Below, piece by piece: positions 8,843 through 18,391 of a stretch of DNA of 64,000 bases. The notes under the pieces were generated by a model, which was not told where the DNA came from, searched no databases, and saw nothing but the letters and a program-made list of their open reading frames with translations. The first letter of the stretch is position 1. Each line of letters opens with the position of its first letter. A program made the translations under genes and the position numbers. Source of the DNA: Psychrobacter sp. BI730 (lineage in GTDB: Bacteria > Pseudomonadota > Gammaproteobacteria > Pseudomonadales > Moraxellaceae); NCBI RefSeq assembly GCF_013414195.1, contig NZ_JAATTV010000011.1, positions 49,234 to 113,233 of the forward strand, read 5' to 3'.

Positions 8843-9832
8843 ATGTTTGATACGCTTTTCACTCTTAAGATTATTGATTCGCATACTGGCGGTGAACCTA
8901 CTCGTATGGTGTATGCAGGATTTCCTGAGCTTAGTGGGCAATCTATTCAAGAAAAACTTCAAGACTTCAAACAGAATTTCGATCATTTACGTCAAAGTAT
9001 TATCCTAGAACCTCGTGGTAATGATGTGCTTGTCGGAGCGATTTTGTGCCCGCCTTCTGATCCTCGTGCCACGGCTGGCGTGATCTTCTTTAATAATCAT
9101 GGCTATTTAGGTATGTGTGGCCATGGCACTATCGGCGTTATTACATCTCTAGCTTATCAACAAAAGATAACCGCTGGTGATCACTATCTAGAAACAAACG
9201 TAGGCCTAGTTAAAGCAACCTTGCATGATGATGGTAGTTGTAGCGTCCAGAATATCCCCTCTTATCGCTACCAAAAACAAGTAGAAGTTCAAGTACCCGA
9301 TATCGGTCCTATCTATGGAGATATCGCTTGGGGTGGTAATTGGTTTTTCTTAGTCAACGATCATAAGCAAGCTATTGAAGCCAATAATGTTGAGGCGCTT
9401 ACTCAATTTAGCATACAGATCAAAAAAGCTCTTCATAAGTCTGGAATCACGGGTGCTGACAATGGCGAAATTGATCATATAGAACTGTTTGGCAAGAGCG
9501 ATCTCGCCGGCACTAACAGCAAAAACTTCGTATTATGCCCTGGATCTGCCTACGATCGCTCTCCTTGTGGTACTGGAACCAGTGCCAAATTGGCTTGCTT
9601 AGCCGCAGACAATGTACTCGCACCTGGTGAGACTTGGTATCAGCAAAGCATCATTGGCAGTGTCTTTAGTGCCAGCTATCAGCCTATTGATGTGCTTAGT
9701 CATCATAGCTCTCTTCATAACCACCCTATCAATACTATTATCCCCACGATCCGAGGGTACGCCTACGTATGTGCAGAGACCTCGCTCATCGTTCAAGACA
9801 GCGATCCGTTCAAATGGGGTATTTCTTTATAG
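8843..9832 (+). CDS. 4-hydroxyproline 2-epimerase (proline racemase family)
   Basis: Converts trans-4-hydroxy-L-proline to cis-4-hydroxy-D-proline, the first step of bacterial hydroxyproline degradation. Both catalytic cysteines of the two-base mechanism are present: Cys92 in [11 protein letters not shown] and Cys242 in [11 protein letters not shown]. This excludes the trans-3-hydroxyproline dehydratases, which have Thr at the second site. The N-terminal [10 protein letters not shown] block and GANG-type segment ([13 protein letters not shown]) are also conserved. The length of 329 aa is usual. It heads an operon of five same-strand genes with gaps of 52 to 100 bp. Proline racemase is the formal alternative, but the downstream enzymes argue for hydroxyproline. 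Confidence 0.92.
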   Translation: MFDTLFTLKIIDSHTGGEPTRMVYAGFPELSGQSIQEKLQDFKQNFDHLRQSIILEPRGNDVLVGAILCPPSDPRATAGVIFFNNHGYLGMCGHGTIGVITSLAYQQKITAGDHYLETNVGLVKATLHDDGSCSVQNIPSYRYQKQVEVQVPDIGPIYGDIAWGGNWFFLVNDHKQAIEANNVEALTQFSIQIKKALHKSGITGADNGEIDHIELFGKSDLAGTNSKNFVLCPGSAYDRSPCGTGTSAKLACLAADNVLAPGETWYQQSIIGSVFSASYQPIDVLSHHSSLHNHPINTIIPTIRGYAYVCAETSLIVQDSDPFKWGISL

Positions 9833-9901
9833 ATACCAGTTTATATAGCTTCTAGGAAGTAACCAATCACTGCTCAGTAAGGTCAAAAAAGCGAGACTCT
9901 C

Positions 9902-11164
9902 ATGGACACACAAGTGTTTGATATACATATCATCGGTGGTGGCATTATCGGACTATGTGCTGCGGTTACCCTACAGTCTCGTGGGGTAAAAGTTGCAATT
10001 TTGGAAGCTAATAAAATCGCTCGCGGTGCAACTTATGGTAACGCAGGTCACATTGCCACTGAACAGGTTTTCCCTATTGCTGATGCCAGTATCCTACGAC
10101 ATGTTCCTGCCATGCTACTCAACCCTGAAGGGCCTCTGCGGATAGATTGGCGCTACCTTCCACGCTTAGCACCATGGGCATTCAAGTTATTACTTAATAT
10201 GCGTACCGAACCATTTGCACGTAGTCACCAAGCGCTTTTGGCATTAAATGCACAGAGCCTTCAAGCTTGGCAAGATTTTGCCAAAGAGTGGCAGTTACAT
10301 TCTTGGGTGCAAATACAAGGCTCTGTATTAACTGCAGAGACGCCCAACAGTCTAAAAGTGCTGACTGAACATGGTCAACGCTTAAATAGTTTAGGGGTTT
10401 CTAACAACCTACTCTCACAGTCAGCACTGACAGATCTTGAGCCTGCGTTAAAAGACAATCAACTGGGTGCTTTGTTTTTTCCAGAGACAGGTCATATCAC
10501 CAATATAGAAGCCATTACCCATAAATTAAGCACTATTTTTAGATCGCTTGGTGGTCAAATTTATGAAAACTGCCGTGTTCTGAGCGCGGAAGTAATAACT
10601 GATGGTATTCGTTTGACGACGACACAAAAGCAGCTTCATGCCAGCAAAATTATGCTCGCCGCAGGAGCTAATTCCAAAGCCTTAGCCAAACAGCTAACAG
10701 GCGTCTCAGTACCAATGGATACAGAGCGAGGCTATCACCTGATGCTTCCTAACGAAAGTCAGCGTCTCAACATCCCTATTTCTAGCATGGATCGCCGCTT
10801 TATTATGACACCAATGGAAAAAGGGCTGCGCTTGGCTGGCACTGTTGAGTATGCAGGACTTGAGGCGCCAGCAAATATGAACCGTGCGAATATGCTATTA
10901 AAACAAGCTCAAGCAATGCTAAAGGCCCCACTAGATAGTGACAGCAATACGCAATGGATGGGGTTTAGACCTTCTACAGCAGACTCGCTACCCATCATAG
11001 ATAAACATAACTCAGTCTTTTTAAACTTTGGTCATCAGCATCTAGGTCTGACCCAAGCTGTGGTAAGCGCACAGATGATCGCGGCTTTGTATTTTGGCGA
11101 TACTGCCATGGTAGATCCTACTGCCTATCGTCTAAATCGCTTCAAACGTAAGTCTTTTAAATAA
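9902..11164 (+). CDS. FAD-dependent D-amino-acid dehydrogenase, likely cis-4-hydroxy-D-proline dehydrogenase
   Basis: Second step of the pathway: oxidation of cis-4-hydroxy-D-proline to pyrroline-4-hydroxy-2-carboxylate, with electrons passed to the respiratory chain. The protein is a DadA-like DAO-fold oxidoreductase of 420 aa. The dinucleotide-binding GxGxxG motif is at residues 12-17 (IIGGGIIGLCAAVTL), followed by VAILEANKIARGATYGNAGH, the family's N-terminal block. The C-terminal FAD/substrate motif is WMGFRPSTADSLPIID and NFGHQHLGLTQA. It has no signal peptide and probably sits on the cytoplasmic face of the membrane. Its substrate assignment rests on its place between epimerase and deaminase. 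Confidence 0.87.
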   Translation: MDTQVFDIHIIGGGIIGLCAAVTLQSRGVKVAILEANKIARGATYGNAGHIATEQVFPIADASILRHVPAMLLNPEGPLRIDWRYLPRLAPWAFKLLLNMRTEPFARSHQALLALNAQSLQAWQDFAKEWQLHSWVQIQGSVLTAETPNSLKVLTEHGQRLNSLGVSNNLLSQSALTDLEPALKDNQLGALFFPETGHITNIEAITHKLSTIFRSLGGQIYENCRVLSAEVITDGIRLTTTQKQLHASKIMLAAGANSKALAKQLTGVSVPMDTERGYHLMLPNESQRLNIPISSMDRRFIMTPMEKGLRLAGTVEYAGLEAPANMNRANMLLKQAQAMLKAPLDSDSNTQWMGFRPSTADSLPIIDKHNSVFLNFGHQHLGLTQAVVSAQMIAALYFGDTAMVDPTAYRLNRFKRKSFK

Positions 11165-11264
11165 TAATCGAACATCTTATCTCTATGACAATTCATAGAA
11201 CCAACAACGTCGCTAATAGCTCATGGCTTACTAACGGCTTTTACTTCCAAATAAGGATATTTAT

Positions 11265-12128
11265 ATGAACATTCATGGCGTTTTAGTCCCTATCGTTACT
11301 CCTTTCGATGTTAATGGAGATATTGATACTCAAAAGTTAACCGAACTGGTCAATGTATTCATAGAAAAAGGCGTTACCGGAATCGTAGCTTGCGGTACAA
11401 CGGGGGAATACTACACGTTCTCGCCTGCAGAGCGTGAGCTGGTTTTGACCACTATCGCTGACGCTGCCAAAGGCAAAGTCACTCTGATTGCAGGTATCAA
11501 CAGTTTATCGACCAATCATTCTATCGAACTTGCTCATCAAGCCAAAAATCTGGGCTACGACGGCTTAATGTTATCAGCCAATCCGTATAGCCTACCAGAC
11601 CAAGACGGTATTATTGCGCATTTTGAAACCGTCGCTGATGCCACTGACCTACCTATCATTATGTACAATTTTCCAGCACGCGTCGGTGTGAGCATTGAAT
11701 TTGAAACCGTCGCGCATTTATCCAAACATCCCAATATTGTAGGTGTCAAAGAAAGCAGCGGCGATTTTAGCCATGCATTACGTATGCTACAGGCTGATTT
11801 TGAAAACTTTGAAGTGGTTTGTGGTTGTGACGACCAACCAGTAGATTTCTTCTTTTGGGGTGCTAAGAGCTGGATCGCTGGTGCGGCTAACGTATTTCCA
11901 GCAGAACAAGTCGCATTGTTTGAAGCCACAAAAAAAGGCGATTGGAACCGTGCTAAAGAGCTGATGACAGCCATGTATCCTGCTATCCACTCTATGGAGT
12001 CTGGAAACTATAACCAAAAGGCCAAAGCAGGCTGCATTAACGGGAGCATTAATGTTGGGTCAGTACGACTACCTTTGACTGATATGTCAAAAGAAGAGAC
12101 TCAGTCATTTTTAGCACTTCTGTCTTGA
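11265..12128 (+). CDS. DapA-family lyase, likely 1-pyrroline-4-hydroxy-2-carboxylate deaminase
   Basis: Class I aldolase-fold enzyme of the dihydrodipicolinate synthase/N-acetylneuraminate lyase family, 287 aa. Visible are the substrate-carboxylate loop GTTGEYYT, the catalytic Tyr134 in IIMYNFPARVG and the Schiff-base Lys162 in VGVKESSGD. In hydroxyproline clusters the DapA-like member removes ammonia and water from pyrroline-4-hydroxy-2-carboxylate to give 2-oxoglutarate semialdehyde; that role is inferred from the neighbours, since the fold alone would also fit DapA. The GTTGEYYT loop differs from the GTTGESPT of true lysine-pathway DapA, which supports the assignment. Confidence 0.88.
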   Translation: MNIHGVLVPIVTPFDVNGDIDTQKLTELVNVFIEKGVTGIVACGTTGEYYTFSPAERELVLTTIADAAKGKVTLIAGINSLSTNHSIELAHQAKNLGYDGLMLSANPYSLPDQDGIIAHFETVADATDLPIIMYNFPARVGVSIEFETVAHLSKHPNIVGVKESSGDFSHALRMLQADFENFEVVCGCDDQPVDFFFWGAKSWIAGAANVFPAEQVALFEATKKGDWNRAKELMTAMYPAIHSMESGNYNQKAKAGCINGSINVGSVRLPLTDMSKEETQSFLALLS

Positions 12129-12180
12129 TACATCGAACCATTCTTATCGTTCCTACCATTGTATAGAAAAGGACAATCTA

Positions 12181-13668
12181 ATGAGTATGACCACAGCACA
12201 AGTCTTCGAACTCGCCAGCAACCAACAGCTTTGGGCAGGCCATTTAATAGATACCACAGCACCAGTATCCGAGACAACACTCCCTAACTACAGCCCTATT
12301 GATAATACCTGCATAGGTAGTATTGCTAATGGGAGTCAGCAAGATGTTAATACGGCGGTCGCGGCAGCCCGAGACGCTTTTGAACAGGGTGAGTGGCGAC
12401 GGATGTCTCCTGCAGAGCGCAAAGCTATCATGCAGCGTTGGTGTCAGTTAATGCATGAGCATATGGATGAGTTAGCTGCCTTAGATTGCGTCGATGCAGG
12501 CAAGCCTATTACGGAATGTCTCAACACTGACCTACCCGCTACGATTGAAACCTTTGAATGGTACGCCGAAACGGCTGATAAAGTTTTTGGCAAGGTTGCT
12601 CCTACTGGCGCAGATGCACTAGGCCTTGTGGTACAAGAGCCTATTGGTGTGGTGGGTGCAGTACTACCATGGAATTTCCCAGCACAAATGTATGCATGGA
12701 AAGTTGCACCCGCATTAATAACCGGCAACTCAGTCATTGTTAAACCGGCTGAATTGACCTCGCTCTCAGCATATCGATTAACACAATTGGCGTACGAGGC
12801 TGGCGTGCCAAAAGCGGCGTTGCAGTTAGTCTGTGGGCTTGGGGAAGAAGTAGGTGCGGCACTCGGTCAGCATATGGATGTTGATATGGTTTCTTTTACA
12901 GGATCAACCGAAGTCGGTCGACTGTTTCTACAGTACTCTGCACAAAGCAACCTTAAGGAAGTCGTCTTAGAGTGTGGTGGCAAAAGCCCTCAAATCGTCT
13001 TTGCAGATGCCATTATCAACGAACAAACCATCGAGCATATTTTATCCGCTGCTTTTTGGAATATGAGCGAAAATTGTAGCTGTGGTTCACGTCTACTTGT
13101 CCACTCTAGCCAAAAAGAAGCCTTGTTAACGCTATTAAAAGAAGGTCTTCAGTCTTGGAAGGTGGGTCATCCTTACGATCCCGAGGTCGCTATTGGCCCA
13201 ATGATCGAAAAAGCGCATTTTGAGAAAGTAATATCACATCTCAATACTGCAAAAACGGAGGGTGCTCGTTTGATCGCAGGTGGACGTATCCACGATGAAC
13301 TCGGTAGTGGCTGGTATATCGAGCCTACCATCTTTGATAATGTCAGCCCGGATATGACGCTGTTTAAAGAAGAAGTTTTTGGTCCACTTTTAGCTGTCAC
13401 AAGTTTTGAAACCGAAGAAGAAGCTATTCAGCTCGCCAATCAGAGTAATTATGGGCTTGCCGCTTCCTTTTATACACAAAACATCCATCGCGCATTCCGC
13501 GTGGCATCCGCTATTAAAGCTGGTACCGTCTCGATTAATGGTTTCTCTGAAGGCAACATTACGACACCTTTTGGTGGTTATAAACAATCTGGCTTCGGTG
13601 GTCGTGACAATGGTTTAGAGGCGTTGTCCCAGTATACCCAAACCAAAACTATCTGGTTGGTGAACTAA
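12181..13668 (+). CDS. Aldehyde dehydrogenase, likely 2-oxoglutarate semialdehyde dehydrogenase
   Basis: NAD(P)+-dependent aldehyde dehydrogenase of 495 aa that would complete hydroxyproline degradation by oxidising 2-oxoglutarate semialdehyde to 2-oxoglutarate. Asn165 (LPWNFP), the cofactor motif FTGSTEVG, general base Glu264 (VVLECGGKSP) and nucleophile Cys299 (NMSENCSCGSRLLV) are all present. Overall it looks most like the PuuC/gamma-glutamyl-gamma-aminobutyraldehyde dehydrogenase branch, so taken alone it might be annotated that way. It is 52 bp downstream of the deaminase in the same operon, which supports the pathway role. A second cysteine two residues after the nucleophile (CSC) is a small oddity. 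Confidence 0.87.
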   Translation: MSMTTAQVFELASNQQLWAGHLIDTTAPVSETTLPNYSPIDNTCIGSIANGSQQDVNTAVAAARDAFEQGEWRRMSPAERKAIMQRWCQLMHEHMDELAALDCVDAGKPITECLNTDLPATIETFEWYAETADKVFGKVAPTGADALGLVVQEPIGVVGAVLPWNFPAQMYAWKVAPALITGNSVIVKPAELTSLSAYRLTQLAYEAGVPKAALQLVCGLGEEVGAALGQHMDVDMVSFTGSTEVGRLFLQYSAQSNLKEVVLECGGKSPQIVFADAIINEQTIEHILSAAFWNMSENCSCGSRLLVHSSQKEALLTLLKEGLQSWKVGHPYDPEVAIGPMIEKAHFEKVISHLNTAKTEGARLIAGGRIHDELGSGWYIEPTIFDNVSPDMTLFKEEVFGPLLAVTSFETEEEAIQLANQSNYGLAASFYTQNIHRAFRVASAIKAGTVSINGFSEGNITTPFGGYKQSGFGGRDNGLEALSQYTQTKTIWLVN

Positions 13669-13735
13669 AAACTGACATTGTCCGCTATCCACGCCCAAGT
13701 CAGCATAACCGAAAAGACTACAAGGAAGTAAAGTT

Positions 13736-15193
13736 ATGGAAAATATCATCAATACTATCGTCGGGTATATTTGGAGTGACGCCTTAGTCTATCTTGCGTT
13801 AGGCGTCGGCATATATTTTACGATTATGACTCGTGCTGTACAAATCCGTTATTTCAAAGAAATGATTAGGTTGTTGTTCGACAAACAAAGCTCATCAGCA
13901 GGGATTAGTTCCTTCCAAGCTTTCTGTATGGCGCTATCAGGACGTATTGGTGTGGGTAATATTGCTGGGGTGGCAACAGCCATTGCAGCAGGTGGCCCTG
14001 GGGCAGTATTTTGGATGATTTTCATGGGTGTGTTAGGTGGTGCTAGTGCTTTTATTGAGTCTACCTTAGCGCAGGTATACAAACATAAGGTCGGTGATCA
14101 ATATCGTGGCGGCTCCCCGTTCTATATTGAAAGAGGATTGAAGCTAAAACCTTTTGCTATCATCGTCGCTATCGTGACCTGTCTATCTTACGGCGTGTTA
14201 GTGCCTGGTGTTCAGGCCAATACCATTGCGGACTCTTTTAATACAGCATTTAATATACCGCCCGTTGTAACAGGAATTATCCTTGTCGTACTCTTAGGTA
14301 TCATTATATTTGGCGGTGTAAAGCGTATTGCTAATTTTGCAGGAAAAGTCGTACCTGTCATGGCAATCGGTTATATTCTCATGATGGTGATTGTATTGGC
14401 ATTTAACGCTCAAAATATCCCTGCAATGTTTGCACTTATCTTTAAGAGTGCTTTTGGCATGGATGCAGTGTTTGGTGGTATGGTTGGAACTGCTATCTCT
14501 TGGGGCGTACGCCGTGCTGTTTTCTCAAACGTTGCGGGTGCTGGCGAGGCGACCTTTAGCTCAGCGGCAGCCGAAGTATCACATCCTGCTAAACAAGGCT
14601 TAGTGCAAAGCTTCTCTATCTACATCGATACGGTGCTTGTCTGTACTGCAACAGCGTTGATGATTCTATCAACTGGCATGTATAACGTGGTGACCCCCGA
14701 AGGTGTAACCCTAGTTGATAATATGCCTGGTATTGAAGCTGGCACGGCATTTACCCAAGCAGCTGTATCTACTGTCTTTAACCAGTATGGAAGTGGCTTT
14801 GTTGCGATTGCTATCTTTTTATTTGCCTTCACCTGCTTGGTTGCTTATTACTATATTGCCGAAACTACGTTGGTCTATTTGGACAATAAACTGCGCTACC
14901 CCATTCTCAAGCATGTACTCAAACTGGTCTTTTTAATCGTTTGTTTTACTGGTAGTGTTCAGTCAATCGGTATGATGTGGGCGTTAGGTGATATAGGGTT
15001 TGGTAGTATGTGCTACTTAAATTTCATTGCTATTTTACTTCTAAGTAAGGTTGCTCTAAAAGTTCTAAAAGACTACGACGAGCAGATGAAATTAGGTATA
15101 AACCCTGTCTTTGATCCTAGAAAGGCTGGATTGGATAATGCGGACTTTTGGATAGAATATAGCAATGAGCATGGTCACAAAAAATCGCTCTAA
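13736..15193 (+). CDS. Alanine/glycine:cation symporter family (AGCS) transporter
   Basis: Sodium-coupled amino-acid symporter of the inner membrane, 485 aa with about ten or eleven hydrophobic segments. The family signature is clear: GRIGVGNIAGVATAIAAGGP, then FIESTLAQVYK and YRGGSPFYIERG, and later RRAVFSNVAGAGEATFSSAA. It lies 67 bp after the aldehyde dehydrogenase, in the same direction, preceded by AAGGAAGTAA. As the last gene of the hydroxyproline operon it is the best candidate for hydroxyproline (or proline/alanine) uptake. AGCS members for hydroxyproline are less usual than SSS, MFS or ABC systems, so the substrate is an inference. Confidence 0.87.
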   Translation: MENIINTIVGYIWSDALVYLALGVGIYFTIMTRAVQIRYFKEMIRLLFDKQSSSAGISSFQAFCMALSGRIGVGNIAGVATAIAAGGPGAVFWMIFMGVLGGASAFIESTLAQVYKHKVGDQYRGGSPFYIERGLKLKPFAIIVAIVTCLSYGVLVPGVQANTIADSFNTAFNIPPVVTGIILVVLLGIIIFGGVKRIANFAGKVVPVMAIGYILMMVIVLAFNAQNIPAMFALIFKSAFGMDAVFGGMVGTAISWGVRRAVFSNVAGAGEATFSSAAAEVSHPAKQGLVQSFSIYIDTVLVCTATALMILSTGMYNVVTPEGVTLVDNMPGIEAGTAFTQAAVSTVFNQYGSGFVAIAIFLFAFTCLVAYYYIAETTLVYLDNKLRYPILKHVLKLVFLIVCFTGSVQSIGMMWALGDIGFGSMCYLNFIAILLLSKVALKVLKDYDEQMKLGINPVFDPRKAGLDNADFWIEYSNEHGHKKSL

Positions 15194-15353
15194 TAATAGT
15201 GCATTAGAGGTCTGCCAGTATCTACTAGTAAAAAAGTTGCTATCAACATCAAGCAGGCCTCACCTATTTATGTTAAATTGCAAAAAACCATAAGGATATT
15301 ACGTATAAGATAACCATAGTATTGTATCCATTCATTTGATAGGAAGGTTGAAG

Positions 15354-18134
15354 ATGACACTAGATAACAACGTACTACGTAAACGCACCAGCTTGTTGGG
15401 TTCATTATTAGGTGATGCTATTTCTCGCCAATCTGGTGAGCAGACGCTAGATACGATTGAGACGCTGCGCAAAGGCTTTATTCAACAGCGTCGTGAGCCG
15501 AATGAGGCACATAAACAGCAGCTTATCGATTTTATTGCTTCTTTGGATAATCAAACCTTAAAAAACGTCATACGCGGCTTTTCTATCTATTTTTTCCTAG
15601 CCAATCTAAGTGAAGAGAATTACTTGCGTGAGCAGCGTCATGAGCTGCGTATACAATCTGAGCAAAGCTGGGAAGGGTCATTTCGCCGTACCTTACTTGA
15701 GTGTCGTGAACGCAATATCGAGCCTGCTCAAATGCAAGAGCTAATTGATCAGCTGAAGTTTACACCTGTATTTACGGCGCATCCTACCGAAGCGCGTCGC
15801 CGTACCACGATGAATATCTTACAAAGTCTATTCACGCATAGCGACGCCCTAAACAATGTGTCTGAAAACAGCTTCGCCTACGAGCAAGCCAAAGAGCAAA
15901 CGGCGCAAACGATTGATCTACTATGGTCTTCCGATGAAGTGCGCACTCGTAAGCCATTGGTATATGATGAGATTAACAATGGCTTGCATTACTTTAATGC
16001 CAGTTTGTTCAATGCCATTCCTAAAGTGTATCGTAATATCAAAAAAGCCATTGTCGATATCTATCCAGAGCTCACAGACTATCCACTGCCTGCATTTATG
16101 AGCTTTGGCTCATGGATTGGTGGTGATAGAGATGGCAATCCTTTTGTGACTTTTGAGACCACAGAGCTTGCCGTATTGATGCATGCAGATACTGTGCTGC
16201 GTCACTATCAGGTGCTACTCAAAAAACTGCGCCGACAGCTGATTCATAGTGACACTATTGTCACCGTTTCACCTGACGTATATGCCAAGATTAAAAGTTA
16301 TGATGAGCTCGATCAGCGTGTGTTTGACTATAACCTCGATGACTATCGCAATGAGCCATATCGTCGACTACTCTCTATTATTCTGACTAAAGTCAAAGCC
16401 ACCAATCGCCGCATCCAAAGCAAAGGCACGGATATCGAAGCTGAAAAAGATGCCTATGCCAATCCAGAAGAATTACTAGAAGACCTGCGCATTATCCGTC
16501 AAAGTGTCAATACACACGATACGGCACACGCAGAAGGATTACTGCTAGATGTGATTCGTTTGGTCAAAACTTGCGGCTTTCATTTGGCAGCGCTCGATAT
16601 CCGTCAAGAGTCGTCATACCATGGCGAAGTGATTGCAGATATCTTTGCTAGTGCCTCCAACCTGCCTGATTATCAGACGCTAAGCGAAACCGAACGTCAA
16701 GAGTGGTTGACGCGCTTGCTAGAAAAACCAGGCACGCCGCTTATCTATACTGATAACCTGACAGACAAAACGCGTGAACAATTATCACTGATGAATTCGG
16801 TCGCTACTCTACGCAAATTGGTGGGACAGGCTACTTTTGGTAGCTATGTTATCTCGATGACCAATAATGCTAGCCAGCTACTAGAAGTATTGCTGCTCAT
16901 GCGGTTTGCAGGCTTATGCAGAATTGATGACGAAGGTCAATTGTCTGCTGATTTGCCAGTTGCGCCGTTGTTCGAAACCATCGAAGATCTCAAAAATATC
17001 GATAAAATCTTGCCTGCCGTATTAGATAATCCACTATATCGTGGACTGCTACGGAACACGGATAACACGCAAGAGATTATGCTAGGTTATTCAGACTCAT
17101 CAAAAGACGGCGGTATTATCACCTCTGCTTGGCAGCTTTATAGTGCACAGCAAACCATCAATAACATTGCTGAGCAATATGGCATAAAAACACGCTTGTT
17201 CCATGGTCGTGGCGGTTCTGTGAGCCGTGGTGGTGGATCAACGCACAAAGCCATTGCGGCACAGCCAGCAGGCACGCTACATGGGCAGATTAAGGTAACT
17301 GAGCAAGGCGAAGTACTCTATGCTAAGTATGCCAATACGGACACCGCTGTGTTTGAGCTAACTATGGCAATCACAGGCACACTCAAAGCCTGCTCGACAA
17401 GGTTTGTGGTACAACCGACTGAGTTGCCAGAGTATGAAGCGCTGTTTGCACGCTTAGCAGATGCAGGTGAACAACGTTATCGAGAGCTGACCGATCGTAC
17501 CGAAGGGTTTTATAAATTCTACTCCGAGGTCACCCCAGTACAAGAAATATCTCTGTTAAACATTGGCTCACGTCCTGCCCATCGCAAAAAAGGCCTGCCA
17601 AGTAAGACCACCTTGCGAGCGATTCCTTGGGTATTTGGCTGGTCACTGGCACGCTTTACCTTACCTGCTTGGTATGGCGTCGGTAGTGCGCTAGATAGTG
17701 TCAAAAAAGACGAAGCATTGATGAAAGAGATGAATCAGCATTGGCCTTTCTTTAGCGTATTTATCAGTAATATCGAGATGGCCTTTACCAAAGCCAATAT
17801 GAATATCGCTGAGGCTTATAGCCAACTGTGTGATGATAAGCCGTTACGCGAAAAAATCATGACAGCGGTCACCGATGAATACACGCTGACCAATTCAGGA
17901 TTAAACTCTCTGCTTGAGCAAGACTCTTTATTATCCAATCAGCAGAATCTTGCTTCATCCCTGCAGTGGCGAGACGCTTATCTAGATCCTATTAACTATA
18001 TCCAGATTGAGCTGTTAAAGCGTGCCAGACAACAGGACGCCCCGAACGATTCGGCACATGACGACCTTAATGTAGAAGATCCATTAATCCGTAGTATCAA
18101 TGCGCTAGCTGCAGGGTTACGAAATACTGGTTAA
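15354..18134 (+). CDS. ppc: Phosphoenolpyruvate carboxylase
   Basis: Carboxylates PEP with bicarbonate to oxaloacetate, the anaplerotic supply for the TCA cycle, which also feeds the methylcitrate pathway further on. The ATG at 15354 is preceded by AGGAAGG at the right distance, giving 926 aa (family about 880-930). Catalytic His143 lies in VFTAHPTEARRRT, followed by GSWIGGDRDGNP, the Lys-containing GYSDSSKDGG and the glycine loop FHGRGGSVSRGGG. The C-terminus ends in the typical RNTG. It is monocistronic, with hairpins downstream. Confidence 0.97.
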   Translation: MTLDNNVLRKRTSLLGSLLGDAISRQSGEQTLDTIETLRKGFIQQRREPNEAHKQQLIDFIASLDNQTLKNVIRGFSIYFFLANLSEENYLREQRHELRIQSEQSWEGSFRRTLLECRERNIEPAQMQELIDQLKFTPVFTAHPTEARRRTTMNILQSLFTHSDALNNVSENSFAYEQAKEQTAQTIDLLWSSDEVRTRKPLVYDEINNGLHYFNASLFNAIPKVYRNIKKAIVDIYPELTDYPLPAFMSFGSWIGGDRDGNPFVTFETTELAVLMHADTVLRHYQVLLKKLRRQLIHSDTIVTVSPDVYAKIKSYDELDQRVFDYNLDDYRNEPYRRLLSIILTKVKATNRRIQSKGTDIEAEKDAYANPEELLEDLRIIRQSVNTHDTAHAEGLLLDVIRLVKTCGFHLAALDIRQESSYHGEVIADIFASASNLPDYQTLSETERQEWLTRLLEKPGTPLIYTDNLTDKTREQLSLMNSVATLRKLVGQATFGSYVISMTNNASQLLEVLLLMRFAGLCRIDDEGQLSADLPVAPLFETIEDLKNIDKILPAVLDNPLYRGLLRNTDNTQEIMLGYSDSSKDGGIITSAWQLYSAQQTINNIAEQYGIKTRLFHGRGGSVSRGGGSTHKAIAAQPAGTLHGQIKVTEQGEVLYAKYANTDTAVFELTMAITGTLKACSTRFVVQPTELPEYEALFARLADAGEQRYRELTDRTEGFYKFYSEVTPVQEISLLNIGSRPAHRKKGLPSKTTLRAIPWVFGWSLARFTLPAWYGVGSALDSVKKDEALMKEMNQHWPFFSVFISNIEMAFTKANMNIAEAYSQLCDDKPLREKIMTAVTDEYTLTNSGLNSLLEQDSLLSNQQNLASSLQWRDAYLDPINYIQIELLKRARQQDAPNDSAHDDLNVEDPLIRSINALAAGLRNTG

Positions 18135-18191
18135 GGTAGCTTTTCGATAATTAGCTTTCGGATAAATAAAAAGCTTATACCAATTGTCGCA

Positions 18192-18225
18192 AATATTAAG
18201 GCTTCGTTCGCGAAGCCTTAATATT
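18192..18225. terminator. 15-bp perfect hairpin after ppc
   Basis: AATATTAAGGCTTCG and its exact complement close a TTCG tetraloop. The stem is strong, but no long T run follows, so termination is likely rather than certain. Confidence 0.6.
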
Positions 18226-18256
18226 ATCCAAAACCCTTCAGAAAATATCTCGCCAG

Positions 18257-18292
18257 ATATCAATCGCAGTTTAGTACTGCGTTGATTGATAT
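18257..18292. repeat. Second hairpin in the ppc - dioxygenase spacer
   Basis: ATATCAATCGCAGT pairs with ACTGCG-ATTGATAT; the right arm carries a 3-nt bulge (TTG). No T tract follows. Possibly a leader structure of the downstream gene; function unknown. Confidence 0.45.
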
Positions 18293-18391
18293 TGCCTATT
18301 AGGTGATTCGTAATTCATTGTTTGAATAACCGATCCGAACAAGATACCGTAAAATATATTTTTACTTCATGTATATGTAGGGTCTGCTCCA

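Noticed and set aside
8843..9832. Proline racemase or trans-3-hydroxyproline dehydratase
   Set aside because: Both Cys residues exclude the dehydratase, and the operon content fits 4-hydroxyproline epimerase better than proline racemase.
15336..15353. TTG start for ppc giving six more residues
   Set aside because: It lies over the AGGAAGG ribosome site of the ATG at 15354.
18192..18292. Two hairpins after ppc considered as a riboswitch for the dioxygenase
   Set aside because: Simple stems with no conserved junction or known aptamer features.
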